Position numbers and translations under genes: made by a program
DNA from: JAMXLO01 sp963812075
Lineage (GTDB): Bacteria; Pseudomonadota; Alphaproteobacteria; Acetobacterales; Acetobacteraceae
Assembly: GCA_963812075.1 (NCBI GenBank)
Contig: CAWETN010000001.1
Span: forward strand, 1 to 64,000
Direction of reading: 5' to 3'
DNA: 64,000 nt
Notes under the pieces: generated by a model
Database searches by the model: none
What the model was told of the DNA's origin: nothing
What the model saw: only the letters and a program-made list of their open reading frames with translations
In this document: piece after piece, positions 10,686 through 20,161 of the stretch
How the letters are laid out: each line of letters starts with the position of its first letter
Position numbering within the stretch: position 1 is the stretch's first letter

Positions 10686-12959
10686 ATGTATTATCTTACA
10701 GAGAAGGCTTCGCGACGTCGTCAGCGCGAGGCGCAGCAGGCGCGCAACAACCGGGCAGAGATTGTCAAAGCGCTGTCGCACGGCCAGATCACCCGCCGCG
10801 ACCTGTACAAATGGGGCATCTTCACCGCGACCGGCATGCTCGCCCTCAAGAACGGGCTGAGTCCCTTCGCGCCCAGCGCCCTCGCTGCCGTGCCCACCGG
10901 CACGCCGCGCAGCCCGCTGTTCGGAGCGCAGAAATTCACCCAGGAGATGCCGCGGCTGGCGCTGCAGACGCCGGTCCCCATTATCCGGACGCCGGTGGAT
11001 GGCAACCCGAACAACGACCTGGCCGTGTTCTCGACGCTGCCGAACGAACGCCCGGCCAGGCGCCTTTCGTACCATACCGACTTCACCGCCAACCCCGCCG
11101 ATCCGCAGTACCGGAATCCGCTGACCGGCCGGGGACCGATCGAGGGTCGCCCGCCCGGCGAGGTGTTCGCGCACCAGCGCTGGAGCGAGTTCTTCCCCAA
11201 GGTGGGCTACGTGGAGTCGTGGACAGGCGTCGCGCCGAACAGCAGCTTCCACCCCAGTTTACCGGTCCAGGAGACGAACAGCGTCTGGACCTATGGGGCT
11301 GGCAATGTCACCGGCCAGGCGACGCTGCCGCCGCCCCTGTTCAAGGGCCGCTACGGCGAGCCGATCATCAGGCGGGTGTACAACAACACGCCGGCCGACC
11401 GCACGCAGAACAACGGCTTTGGTCGCAACGAGACCGAGATACATTTCCACAATGCGCATAACGGCGCGGAGAGCGACGGCGCCGCCAATGTCCACCACTT
11501 CCCCGGCACTTTCTACGACTACCGCTACAGCACGACGCTGGCCCGCCGCGACAAGACCAACACCCAGGCGACCGACCCGCGCGCCTCGGGTCCCGACGGC
11601 AATGGCGGCCTGATCAACGTGGCGGGAGACTTCCGCGAGATCCAGGGCACCATGTGGTCGCATGACCACCGCTTCTTCTTCACTGCTGAGAACGTCTACA
11701 AAGGCGCCGTCAGCATGATCAACTATTACAGCGGCCCCGACCGCGGCAACGAGGCGCTGGACGACGGCGTCAACCTGCGGCTGCCGAGTGGCTCGCTGCT
11801 GGACTCCGGCAATCTCGACTTCGACGTCAACCTCATCGTGTCGAACTCCGCATACGATGCCTCGGGCCAGCTGTATTTCGACATCTTCGACACCGACGGC
11901 TTCCTGGGCGACGTGCCGCTGGTCAACTTCGCCTATGCGCCGGTGTTCGAGGTGCTGCCGCGGAAGTACCGCTTCCGCATCCTCAACGCCTGCATGTCGC
12001 GCTTCCTCCAGTTGCAGCTCGCCGACGCGAGCGGCAACGCGGTGCCGTTCCAGTTCGTCGCCAATGACGGCAACCTGGTGGTCAACCCGATCCCGCTGAC
12101 CGTTCTGGATCAGCAGGGCACGGCGGAGCGCTACGACATCGTCGTCGACTTCTCCAACTTCCGTGTCGGCGACAAGGTACATCTGGTCAACACGCTGGTA
12201 CAGACCGACGGCCGCCTGCCCGGTGGGCGGGTGTCACTGGCGAGCGCGCTGCGCGGCGTGCCGACCGATCCGATGGTCGGACCGGTGCTGCAGTTCCGCG
12301 TCGTCGACCACGTGTTCAGCGTTGACGTCCCCGGCGTCATTCTGCGCTCGGCCGACCCCGATCCGAGCCAGGTTCTGCACACTCTGACCGAGCAGATCCC
12401 GATCGTGACGCCGACACGCACCAGGGTCGTCAGCTGGGGGCGCGGGAATGCCGATTCGCGCCAGCCGAACGGCCAGTGCGTTCCGGACTGCCCGGAGACC
12501 GCGCAGTTCTTCTGGAGCGTCAGCGTCGACGGTGGCCAGTCCCATTCGATGAACGCCAACCGGATCAGCCTGCTGGTGCCGAAGCCGGGCGAGATCGAGC
12601 ACTGGACCTACGTCAACAGCGGCGGCGGCTGGGATCATCCGATCCACCTCCATTTCGAGGAAGGCGTGACGATGAACCGGGGCAGCGCATCGATCCCGGC
12701 CACCGAGAAGCTGGTCCGCAAGGACGTCTGGCGGTTGCGCCCCGCCGGGCAGGTACAGTTCCAGATCCAGTTCGGCGAATACGGCGGGTCCTATGTCAAC
12801 CACTGCCACAACACCGTGCACGAGGACTTCGCGCTGCTGATGCGCATCCAGCTGGTGACCGGCGTTGCCGGGTCACCGCAGGCCGCGATCACCCAGACGC
12901 CCAACCCGACGCCCGACGGCGTGGTGTTCACCACACCGGAGGTCCTGAAGGAAGCCTGA
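10686..12959 (+). CDS. Tat-exported multicopper oxidase (copy 1, axial Leu)
   Basis: This 757-residue multicopper oxidase should couple substrate oxidation to reduction of O2 to water outside the cytoplasm. A twin-arginine motif TRRDLYK (36-42) precedes a hydrophobic stretch ending in SALA. All four copper-ligand blocks are present: HFH (253-255), HDH (326-328), HPIHLH (651-656) and HCHNTVH (706-712). The residue five after His712, where the type-1 copper axial ligand sits, is Leu rather than Met. The start (MYYLTEK) has GGAGAG nine bases upstream. It is followed by a SCO-cytochrome c gene and repeated 3.7 kb downstream. The substrate is unknown; phenols, bilirubin-like compounds or metal ions are possible. 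Confidence 0.9.
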   Translation: MYYLTEKASRRRQREAQQARNNRAEIVKALSHGQITRRDLYKWGIFTATGMLALKNGLSPFAPSALAAVPTGTPRSPLFGAQKFTQEMPRLALQTPVPIIRTPVDGNPNNDLAVFSTLPNERPARRLSYHTDFTANPADPQYRNPLTGRGPIEGRPPGEVFAHQRWSEFFPKVGYVESWTGVAPNSSFHPSLPVQETNSVWTYGAGNVTGQATLPPPLFKGRYGEPIIRRVYNNTPADRTQNNGFGRNETEIHFHNAHNGAESDGAANVHHFPGTFYDYRYSTTLARRDKTNTQATDPRASGPDGNGGLINVAGDFREIQGTMWSHDHRFFFTAENVYKGAVSMINYYSGPDRGNEALDDGVNLRLPSGSLLDSGNLDFDVNLIVSNSAYDASGQLYFDIFDTDGFLGDVPLVNFAYAPVFEVLPRKYRFRILNACMSRFLQLQLADASGNAVPFQFVANDGNLVVNPIPLTVLDQQGTAERYDIVVDFSNFRVGDKVHLVNTLVQTDGRLPGGRVSLASALRGVPTDPMVGPVLQFRVVDHVFSVDVPGVILRSADPDPSQVLHTLTEQIPIVTPTRTRVVSWGRGNADSRQPNGQCVPDCPETAQFFWSVSVDGGQSHSMNANRISLLVPKPGEIEHWTYVNSGGGWDHPIHLHFEEGVTMNRGSASIPATEKLVRKDVWRLRPAGQVQFQIQFGEYGGSYVNHCHNTVHEDFALLMRIQLVTGVAGSPQAAITQTPNPTPDGVVFTTPEVLKEA

Positions 12960-13029
12960 TCGCCTGCTCGACCACGGCCGAAGGGCGTCGCTGATGGGCG
13001 CCCTTCGGCCGAACGCCATGGAGGAGCGC

Positions 13030-14013
13030 ATGCGCAGAAGGATCCTGACCAGGCTCGCCTGCCTGGCGGCGATGATCGTCTCGATGCCGGGCACACCCGA
13101 CGCGCGCGGCAACCGCTGGGGCGCCGGCTACTTTCCCGACGTGTCGGTGACCACGCAGGACGGCAAGACGCTGCATTTCTACGACGACCTGATCAAGGGC
13201 AGGATCGTCGTCGTCAGTTTCATCTACACCAGCTGTTCCGAGCTCTGCCCGATCGAGACGGCGCGTCTGGCCGAGGTGAAGGACAGGCTGGGCGACGCCG
13301 TGGGGCGCGACGTCTTCTTCGTCTCGATGACCGTCGATCCCGAGCACGACACGCCGGAGATGCTCAAGGCTTACGCCGATGCATTCGACGCCAAGGCGCC
13401 GGGATGGCAGTTCGTGACCGGACGGCCGGACGACATCAAGGCGATCAATGCGAAGTTCGGCGACCGCAGCGCGGACCGCAGCCTGAGCAGCCATCGCAAC
13501 GAGGTGCTGATCGGCAACGACACGACCGGCGACTGGCAGCGCGACTCATCCTTCGGCGATGTCGATGAGCTGGTGATGACCATCCGGCTGATGGACCCGG
13601 GGTTCCGCGACCAGGCCGGCGCCGGTCGGCAGGCGACCGCGGGCGGCTCCGACTATTATCAGCTCAGCGGCGAGCCGGGCCAGGCGCTGTTCAGCAAGCT
13701 TTGCGCACCATGCCACACGGTCGGTGGCGGTCGCCGCGTCGGCCCCGATCTTCTGGGGGTCGCCGGCCGGAGGGACCACGACTGGCTGATCGAGTTCATC
13801 ACCAACCCGCCGGGAATGCTGGCGCGGCACGATCCGACGGCGGTCGCACTCGCCGCCAGCTTTCCGGGCGTTCGGATGCCGGCGATGGGGCTTGGCGAAA
13901 CCGACGCGGCGGATCTGGTCACCTACCTGCGGGACCAGACGTCCCGGCAGCAGGTGAGCGCGAAGATCAGCGCCGACGACACTCATTCGCAAATAGAAAA
14001 AGTCGATAAGTAA
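13030..14013 (+). CDS. SCO1/SenC-type copper protein fused to cytochrome c
   Basis: The product has about 327 residues. After a signal peptide (MRRRILTRL...) comes a thioredoxin-fold SCO domain with the copper-binding Cys69-x3-Cys73 (TSCSELCP) and a distal His in LSSHRNE. The C-terminal part is a small class I cytochrome c with heme motif CAPCH at about 225-229 and a likely Met ligand in RMPAMG. SCO proteins deliver copper or reduce metal-site thiols; the heme domain adds electron transfer. The gene lies 70 bases after the oxidase, so a periplasmic copper-loading or redox-partner role is inferred. The ATG at 13018 is an alternative start. Confidence 0.88.
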   Translation: MRRRILTRLACLAAMIVSMPGTPDARGNRWGAGYFPDVSVTTQDGKTLHFYDDLIKGRIVVVSFIYTSCSELCPIETARLAEVKDRLGDAVGRDVFFVSMTVDPEHDTPEMLKAYADAFDAKAPGWQFVTGRPDDIKAINAKFGDRSADRSLSSHRNEVLIGNDTTGDWQRDSSFGDVDELVMTIRLMDPGFRDQAGAGRQATAGGSDYYQLSGEPGQALFSKLCAPCHTVGGGRRVGPDLLGVAGRRDHDWLIEFITNPPGMLARHDPTAVALAASFPGVRMPAMGLGETDAADLVTYLRDQTSRQQVSAKISADDTHSQIEKVDK

Positions 14014-14429
14014 TAATTGGCATAATTCGATGTAATAAACGGTAACGGTATGTCGAATACTATTGACTATATTGACAAGTAGCGCTTAACGTTTTTTTGA
14101 CACTGCATAGCGGCCGGGCCAGTCGCGCTCGGAGGACCTGAACCGCGAGTGATGCGTGCGCGACATCGGGGGTGATATGGCGGGTTCGAAGGAAGTGCGC
14201 GGCCGCTCGGCCGCCGGGGAGTGGGCGCGAGCGGAGCTGCGGGTACGGGAAGTGCCGCCGCTTTAGCTGCCGACGGAGCGCGGTGATTGCTGTCTCCGGC
14301 TCGTGCCGCCGCCAGGTTCGCCGACAGCGTCGGTGCACCCGGTGCGCTGCTGAATGCGGGACAGCGACCGAGCAGACATTCGTGAAGCCGTGCACAGGCC
14401 TCGTCAACACATGTCGGGTGGGGGTTGCG
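14014..14429. other. Intergenic region before the second oxidase
   Basis: These 416 bases contain no gene I can support. The first 100 bases are very AT-rich, unlike the rest of the window, and contain TTGACT-N17-TTAACG and a run of seven T at 14092-14098. The remainder is GC-rich without recognised coding content. I saw no convincing hairpin before the T run, so I do not call it a terminator. Confidence 0.5.
14063..14093 (+). promoter_or_regulatory. Second copy of the TTGAC-N17-TTAACGTT element
   Basis: TTGACT (14063-14068), 17 bases, then TTAACG (14086-14091) and TT, preceded by GAATACTA. It matches the element at 10497-10527 in both half-sites and in spacing, although the intervening bases differ. 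It lies about 340 bases before the second oxidase start, against about 160 for the first, so the transcript leader would be longer if this is the promoter. Confidence 0.35.
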
Positions 14430-16707
14430 ATGTACTATCTGCCGGAGAACGCATCCAGACGTCGCCAGCGCGAGGCGCAGTGCGCGCGCGACAACCGTGC
14501 GGAAATCGTCAAGGCGCTGTCGCACGGCCAGATCACGCGTCGCGATCTGTACAAGTGGGGCCTGTTCACCGCGACGGGGATGCTCGCGCTGAAGCACGGC
14601 CTCAGCCCGTTCGCACCGAGTGCCTTCGCGGACAGCAGCGTGCCGACCGGCACGCCGCGCAGTCCTCTGTTCGGGGCGCAGAAGTTCACCCAGGTGATGC
14701 CGCGGTTGGCGTTGCAGACGCCGGTACCGATGATCCGCAAGCCGGTCGACGGCAATCCGAACAACGACGTGGCCGTGTTCTCGACGTTGCCGAACGAACG
14801 CCCGGCCAAGCGCCTTTCCTATCACACCGACTTCACCGCCAATCCTGCCGACCCGCAGTTCAGGAATCCGCTGACCGGCAGAGGCCCGATCGAGGGCCGG
14901 CCGCCGGGCGAGGTGTTCGCGCACCAGCGCTGGAGCGAGTTCTTTCCCAAGGTCGGCTACGTCTCGTCATGGGCCGGCGTCGTGCCGAACAGCCGAGTTC
15001 CACCCGAATTTCCCGGCCCAGGAGACCAACAGCGTCTGGACCTACGGAACCGGCACATTCGTGCAGGGCGCGCTGCCGCCGCCGCTGATCAAGGGGCGCT
15101 ACGGCGAGCCCATCCTGCGGCGCATCTACAACAACACGCCGGTCGACCGCACGCAGAACAACGGCTTCGGCCGCAACGAGACGCAGCTGCACTTCCACAA
15201 CGCGCACAACGGCGCGGAGAGCGACGGCGCGGCCAATGTCCACCACTTCCCCGGCACCTTCTACGACTACCGCTGGAGCACGACGCTGGCCCGCCGCGAC
15301 AAGATCAACACCCAGGCGACCGATCTGCGCGCCTCCGGGCCCGACGGCAATGGCGGACTGGTCAATGTGGCGGGCGACTTCCGTGAGCTTCAGGGCACCA
15401 TGTGGGCGCACGACCACCGCTTCTTCTTCACCGCCGAGAACGTCTACAAGGGCGCTCTCGGCATGATCAACTATTACAGCGGCCCGGATCGCGGCAACGA
15501 GGCGCTGGACGATGGCGTCAACCTGCGCTTGCCGAGTGGCTCGTTGCTGGATTCCGGCAACCTCGACTTCGACGTCAACCTGGTCGTGTCGGACTCCGCA
15601 TACGATCCCTCCGGCCAGCTATTCTTCGACATATTCACCACCGACGGCTTCCTGGGCGACGTGCCGCTGGTCAACTTCGCCTATGCGCCGGTGTTCGAGG
15701 TGCTGCCGCGGAAGTACCGCTTCCGCATCCTCAATGCCTGCATGTCGCGCTTCCTCCAGCTGCAGCTCGCCGACGCGAGCGGCAACGCGGTGCCGTTCCA
15801 GTTCATCGCCAATGACGGCAACCTGGTGGTGAACCCGATCCCGCTGACCACTCTGGACCAGCAGGGCATCGGCGAGCGCTACGACATCGTCGTCGACTTC
15901 TCCAGCTTCCGCGCCGGCGACACGGTACAGCTGGTCAACACGCTGGTGCAGACCGATGGCCGCATGCCCAGCGGTCGGGTGTCGCTGACCAGCGCGCTGC
16001 GCGGCGTATCCGCCGACCCGATGGTCGGCCCGCTGCTGCAGTTCAACGTCGTCTCGCAGGTCTTCAGCGTGGACGACCCGAGCGTGCTGCTGCGCTCGAC
16101 CGACCCCGATCCGAGCCAGGTTCCGGCGGTCCTCACACAGCAGATCCCGATCGTCACCCCGGTCAGGACCCGCGTCGTCACCTGGGCGAACGGCAATGGC
16201 GATTCCCGCCAGCGCAACGGCCAGTGCATTCCCGACTGCCCGCCGAAGACCGAATTCCCGTGGGTCGTCAGTGTCAATGGTGGGGAGGCCCACTCGTTGA
16301 ATGCCAACCGGGTCAGCCTGCTGATCCCGAAGCCGGGCGAAGTCGAGCACTGGACCTACGTCAACGACGGCGGCGAGTGGGACCATCCGATCCATCTGCA
16401 CTTCGAGGAAGGCGTCACCATGAACCGGGGCGGCGCCGCCATCCCGGCCACCGAGAAGCTGGTCCGCAAGGACGTGTGGCGACTGCATCCCGACGGGCGC
16501 GTGCAGTTCCAGGTCCAGTTCGGCGAATACGGCGGCGCCTACGTGCAGCACTGCCACAACACGGTGCACGAGGACTTCGCGATGCTCATGCGGATCCAGA
16601 TACTGAACGGCATCGCCGGCACGCCGCAGGCTGCGATCACCCAGACGCCCAACCCGACGCCCGACGGCGTGGTGTTCACCACGCCGGACGTGCTGAAAGA
16701 GGCCTGA
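14430..16707 (+). CDS. Tat-exported multicopper oxidase (copy 2, axial Met; frameshifted)
   Basis: This is a close paralogue of the oxidase at 10686, colinear throughout and about 3744 bases downstream. It keeps the TRRDLYK Tat motif and all four copper blocks (HFH, AHDH, HPIHLH, HCHNTVH). The reading frame breaks near 14993: dropping one C restores an Asn-Ser-Glu-Phe-His-Pro junction that aligns with copy 1. Unlike copy 1, the axial type-1 position is Met (HEDFAM versus HEDFAL). The start is the ATG giving MYYLPEN. A simple SCO gene follows after 4 bases, indicating an operon. If the frameshift is real, this copy is inactive. Confidence 0.87.
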
Positions 16708-16711
16708 GCAG

Positions 16712-17300
16712 GTGCTCCGACGGATCCTTGACGGCGTCGTCTGCTTGGCGCCGCTGATCGCCGGGATGCCGGCGCTCGCGGCGAACCCGGCGCCGCCGCC
16801 GCAGGAATTGTCGGGGATCGGTGGGCCGTTCACCCTGGTCGATCAGGACGGGCGCACGGTGACCGATGGGACCTACCGGGGAAGCTGGATGCTGCTCTAT
16901 TTCGGCTACACGCATTGCCCGGACACCTGCCCGATGGCGCTCAGCAACGTCGCCGAGACGCTGGATCGCCTCGACGCGGCAACCCGCGCGAGGCTCCAGC
17001 CGATCTTCGTCACGGTCGATCCGGATCGGGATACGCCGGCGGTGTTGAAGGACTATGTCGGCGCGTTCGAGGGAGCGCGCATTGTCGGCCTGAGCGGCTC
17101 GCACGAACAGGTGGCAGCCGTCGAGGCGGCGTACCGCATCCATGCGCAGCGTCGCGCCGGACGCCGACGGCGAATACAGCATCGACCACACCGCGTTCTT
17201 CTATGTTGTGGACCCCGACGGACGCTTCGTCGCCCTCATCTCAGACCTGATGCAGCCGGAACGTCTCGCCACACGGCTGACGCAGATGGTCACGCGCTGA
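16712..17300 (+). CDS. SCO1/SenC family copper chaperone (frameshifted)
   Basis: This is a single-domain SCO protein of about 195 residues with an N-terminal signal peptide, the copper-binding Cys69-x3-Cys73 (THCPDTCP) and, after the frame break, the distal His in SIDHTAFF. Removing one base near 17150 joins the halves and gives the usual C-terminus ending at the TGA at 17298. The start is GTG 16712, four bases after the second oxidase stop. It differs clearly from the SCO-cytochrome c fusion behind the first oxidase, so the two oxidases have different chaperone partners. The role as copper donor to the oxidase is inferred from adjacency. Confidence 0.85.
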
Positions 17301-17324
17301 GGGTTTGAGCCGGCGGCCGTCCGG

Positions 17325-18603
17325 TCAGCCCGTCTCCAGCGCCCGCCAGCCGATGTCGTGACGGTAGAAGCCTTCCGGCCAGTCGACCAGCCGTGCCGCG
17401 GCATACGCCGCATCTCGCGCGGCGCGCAGACTCGGCGCAGTGGCGCAGACGTTCAGCACCCGGCCCCCGGCGGCGCGCAGGTGCCCCTGCGCATCGGCTG
17501 CGGTGCCGGCGTGGAACACCAGCACGCCTGGGATCGGCCGCGGCGCGATCCAGACCGCGGATCTCGCTGCCGCGCTCCGGCGCCTCGGGATAGCCGCGCG
17601 CCGCCATCACCACGGCGATCGAGGCCGCCTCGTTCCAGCGCAGGTCGAAGTTCGCCAGCTCGCCGTCATAGGCGGCCTGCAGCGCCGGCAGCAGGTCCGA
17701 CTTCAGCCGCGGCAGCAGCACCTGGCACTCCGGGTCGCCGAACCGGACGTTGAACTCGATCAGCTTCACGCCCTCCGCCGTGAGCATCAGCCCGGCATAC
17801 AGGATGCCGCGGAACGGCGTGCCCCGCCGCGCCATCTCGGCCAGCGCCGGACGGATGATGCGGTCCATGGCGGCCTGCTGCAGCGCCGGCGGAAACGACG
17901 GTGTCGGCGAATAGGCGCCCATGCCGCCGGTGTTCGGGCCGGTCTCGCCCTCGCCGACCCGCTTGTGGTCCTGCGCGGCGCCTAGCGGCAGCGCGGTCTC
18001 GCCGTCGCACAGCGCGAACAGCGAGACCTCCTCGCCGGTCAGGCATTCCTCGATCACGACGGCCGCGCCGGCCTCGCCGAAGACGCGCCGCTCCATCATC
18101 GCCTCGATCGCCGCCAGCGCCTCGGCCTCGGTCGCCGCCACCACGACGCCTTTGCCGGCGGCCAGGCCGTCGGCCTTCACCACGATCGGCGCGCCGCGGC
18201 GGCGCACGAACGCGCGCGCCGCGGCGGCATCGTCGAAGCGCTCCCACTGCGCCGTCGGGATGCCGGCGGCGTCGCACATCTCCTTGGTGAAGGCCTTGCT
18301 GCCCTCCAGCTGCGCCGCGGCGCGCGACGGACCGAAGCAGGGGATCGAGGCAGCCTCGATCGCATCGGCGACGCCGGCGACCAGCGGCGCCTCGGGCCCG
18401 GGGACCACCAGGTCGATCGCGTTGTCCTGGGCGAAGGCGACCAGGGCCGGAATATCGAGCACGCCGATGGGCACGCATTCCGCCACCTGCGCGATGCCGG
18501 GATTGCCTGGCGCGCACCACAGCTTCGTCAGCAGCGGACTGGCCGCGAGCGCCCAGCAGAGCGCGTGTTCGCGCCCGCCCGATCCGAGCACCAGCACCCG
18601 CAT
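17325..18603 (-). CDS. purD: Phosphoribosylamine-glycine ligase (frameshifted near the 3' end)
   Basis: PurD makes glycinamide ribonucleotide from phosphoribosylamine, glycine and ATP in purine synthesis. The N-terminal GSGGREHAL motif, the ATP-grasp domain with VVKADGLAAGKGV and the metal-binding EFNVRFGDPE are intact. Near 17550 the frame shifts; removing one base continues the protein as IPGVLVFHAGT through to a stop at 17325, the normal family C-terminus. Without correction the tail is unrelated and runs to 17290. PurD is needed for purine prototrophy, so a sequence error is more likely than loss. It is divergent from xseA. Confidence 0.92.
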
Positions 18604-18655
18604 CGCAGGCTCTCCTCACTTCAAGCGGCCGCTGGCTGTAGCATAGGCTGCCGCC

Positions 18656-20160
18656 ATGGACGAACTGCGCGGCCGCCGTTTCGAATGTGCCGGAGTACAC
18701 CGTCTCGGAGATCTCCGGCGCGGTGAAGCGCACGCTGGAAGGCCGGCTTCGGTCGCGTGCGCGTGCGCGGCGAGATCACCGAACTGAAGCGCTACCCCTC
18801 GGGCCACATCTACTTCTCGCTGAAGGACGAGGGCGCGAAGATCGCCGGCGTGGTGTGGAAGTCCACGGTCTCCCGACTCGGCATGGAGCCGGAGAACGGC
18901 GTCGAGGTGATCGCCACCGGCCGCATCTCCGGCTACGGCGAGCGGTCGTCCTACCAGCTCATCATCGAGCGGATGGAATACGCCGGTGCCGGCGCGCTGC
19001 TGGCCCGCATCGAGATGCTGCGCCTGCGGCTCGCGGCCGAGGGCCTGTTCGACGCCGGCCGCAAGCGCGCGCTGCCGCGTGCTGCCGCGAGGTGATCGGC
19101 GTCGTCACCAGCGAGCGCGGCGCGGTGATCCAGGACATCCGCACCACGATCGCGCGCCGCTTTCCGCGCACGATCCTGCTCTGGCCGGTGCCGGTGCAGG
19201 GCGAGGGCGCGGCCGAACGGATCGCCGCGGCGATCGCCGGCTTCGAGCGTGCTCGATGCCGCGCCCCGACGTGCTGATCGTGGCGCGCGGCGGCGGCAGC
19301 CTGGAAGACCTGATGGCCTTCAACGAGGAAATCGTCGTGCGCGCCGTCGCCGCCTGCCGGATTCCGCTGATCTCCGCGGTCGGGCACGAGACGGACACGA
19401 CGCTGATCGACTTCGTCTCCGATCGCCGTGCGCCGACGCCGACCGCGGCGGCGGAACTCGCGGTGCCGACGCGCGCCGACCTGGTCGCCGATCTGGAGCA
19501 CAAGGCGGCACGGCTGATCGGCGGGCTGAACCGGCTGGCGCAGGAGCGCCGGCTGCGCCTGTCGCGCGCGGAGCGCGGGCTGCCCGATCTGCCGGCCCTC
19601 GTCGGCGGCGCCCGGCAGCGTCTGGACGATCGCGCCGAACGGCTGGTGCTGGCGCTGCCCAACCTGCTGGCGCGGCGCGGCGCGGCGCTCGACCGCGGTC
19701 GAGCGGCGGTTGCCCGGACCTGCCCAGCCATGCTGGCGCGCTGGCGCGAGCGGGTGCAGGAGCGGGGCGTGCGGCTGATCATCGCGCTGCCGAACTTCGT
19801 GACGCATCGGCATGCCGCGCTCGACCTGTGCGGCCAGAAGCTGGGCGCCGGCCTGCGGCATGCCGTCGCCGGAATCCACAACCGCGCCGGCCGTACCCTC
19901 GGGCGGCTGTCGGATGCGGCCCTGCGCGCGTCGGTGCGGGAGGCCAGGGCGCGGCTGGGCGGAGCCTCGGCGAGGCTCGAATCGGTTTCCCCGCTGGCCG
20001 TGCTGAAGCGAGGCTACGTGCTGGTCTCGGATCCGCCGGCCATGCGCTCACCGCGGCGGCGGCGGTGTCGCCAGGTGCCCGGCTGCGGCTGCGCTTCGCC
20101 GACGGCGAGGTCGGCGCCACGGCCGACCGGCCCGAGCGGCAGGGTCGCCTGCCGCTGTGA
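18656..20160 (+). CDS. xseA: Exodeoxyribonuclease VII large subunit (many frameshifts)
   Basis: XseA with XseB forms the single-strand exonuclease VII. Across three frames the sequence gives the whole family layout: an N-terminal OB fold (VPEYTVSEIS, SGHIYFSLKD), the catalytic domain (IGVVTS, GAVIQDI, VARGGGSLEDL, SAVGHETD) and the long helical region with LKRGYVLV near the end. I resolve single extra bases near 18680, 18747, 19081, 19090, 19251 and 19261, and one more change near 20040 that is either two extra bases or one missing. So many lesions in an otherwise conserved protein point to sequencing error. The start is ATG 18656. xseB is not adjacent. Confidence 0.88.
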
Positions 20161-20161
20161 T

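Noticed and set aside
14080..14100. T-run after TTAACG as an intrinsic terminator of the SCO-cytochrome c gene
   Set aside because: No stable GC-rich stem precedes the T run; the nearest complementary arms are only three to four bases.
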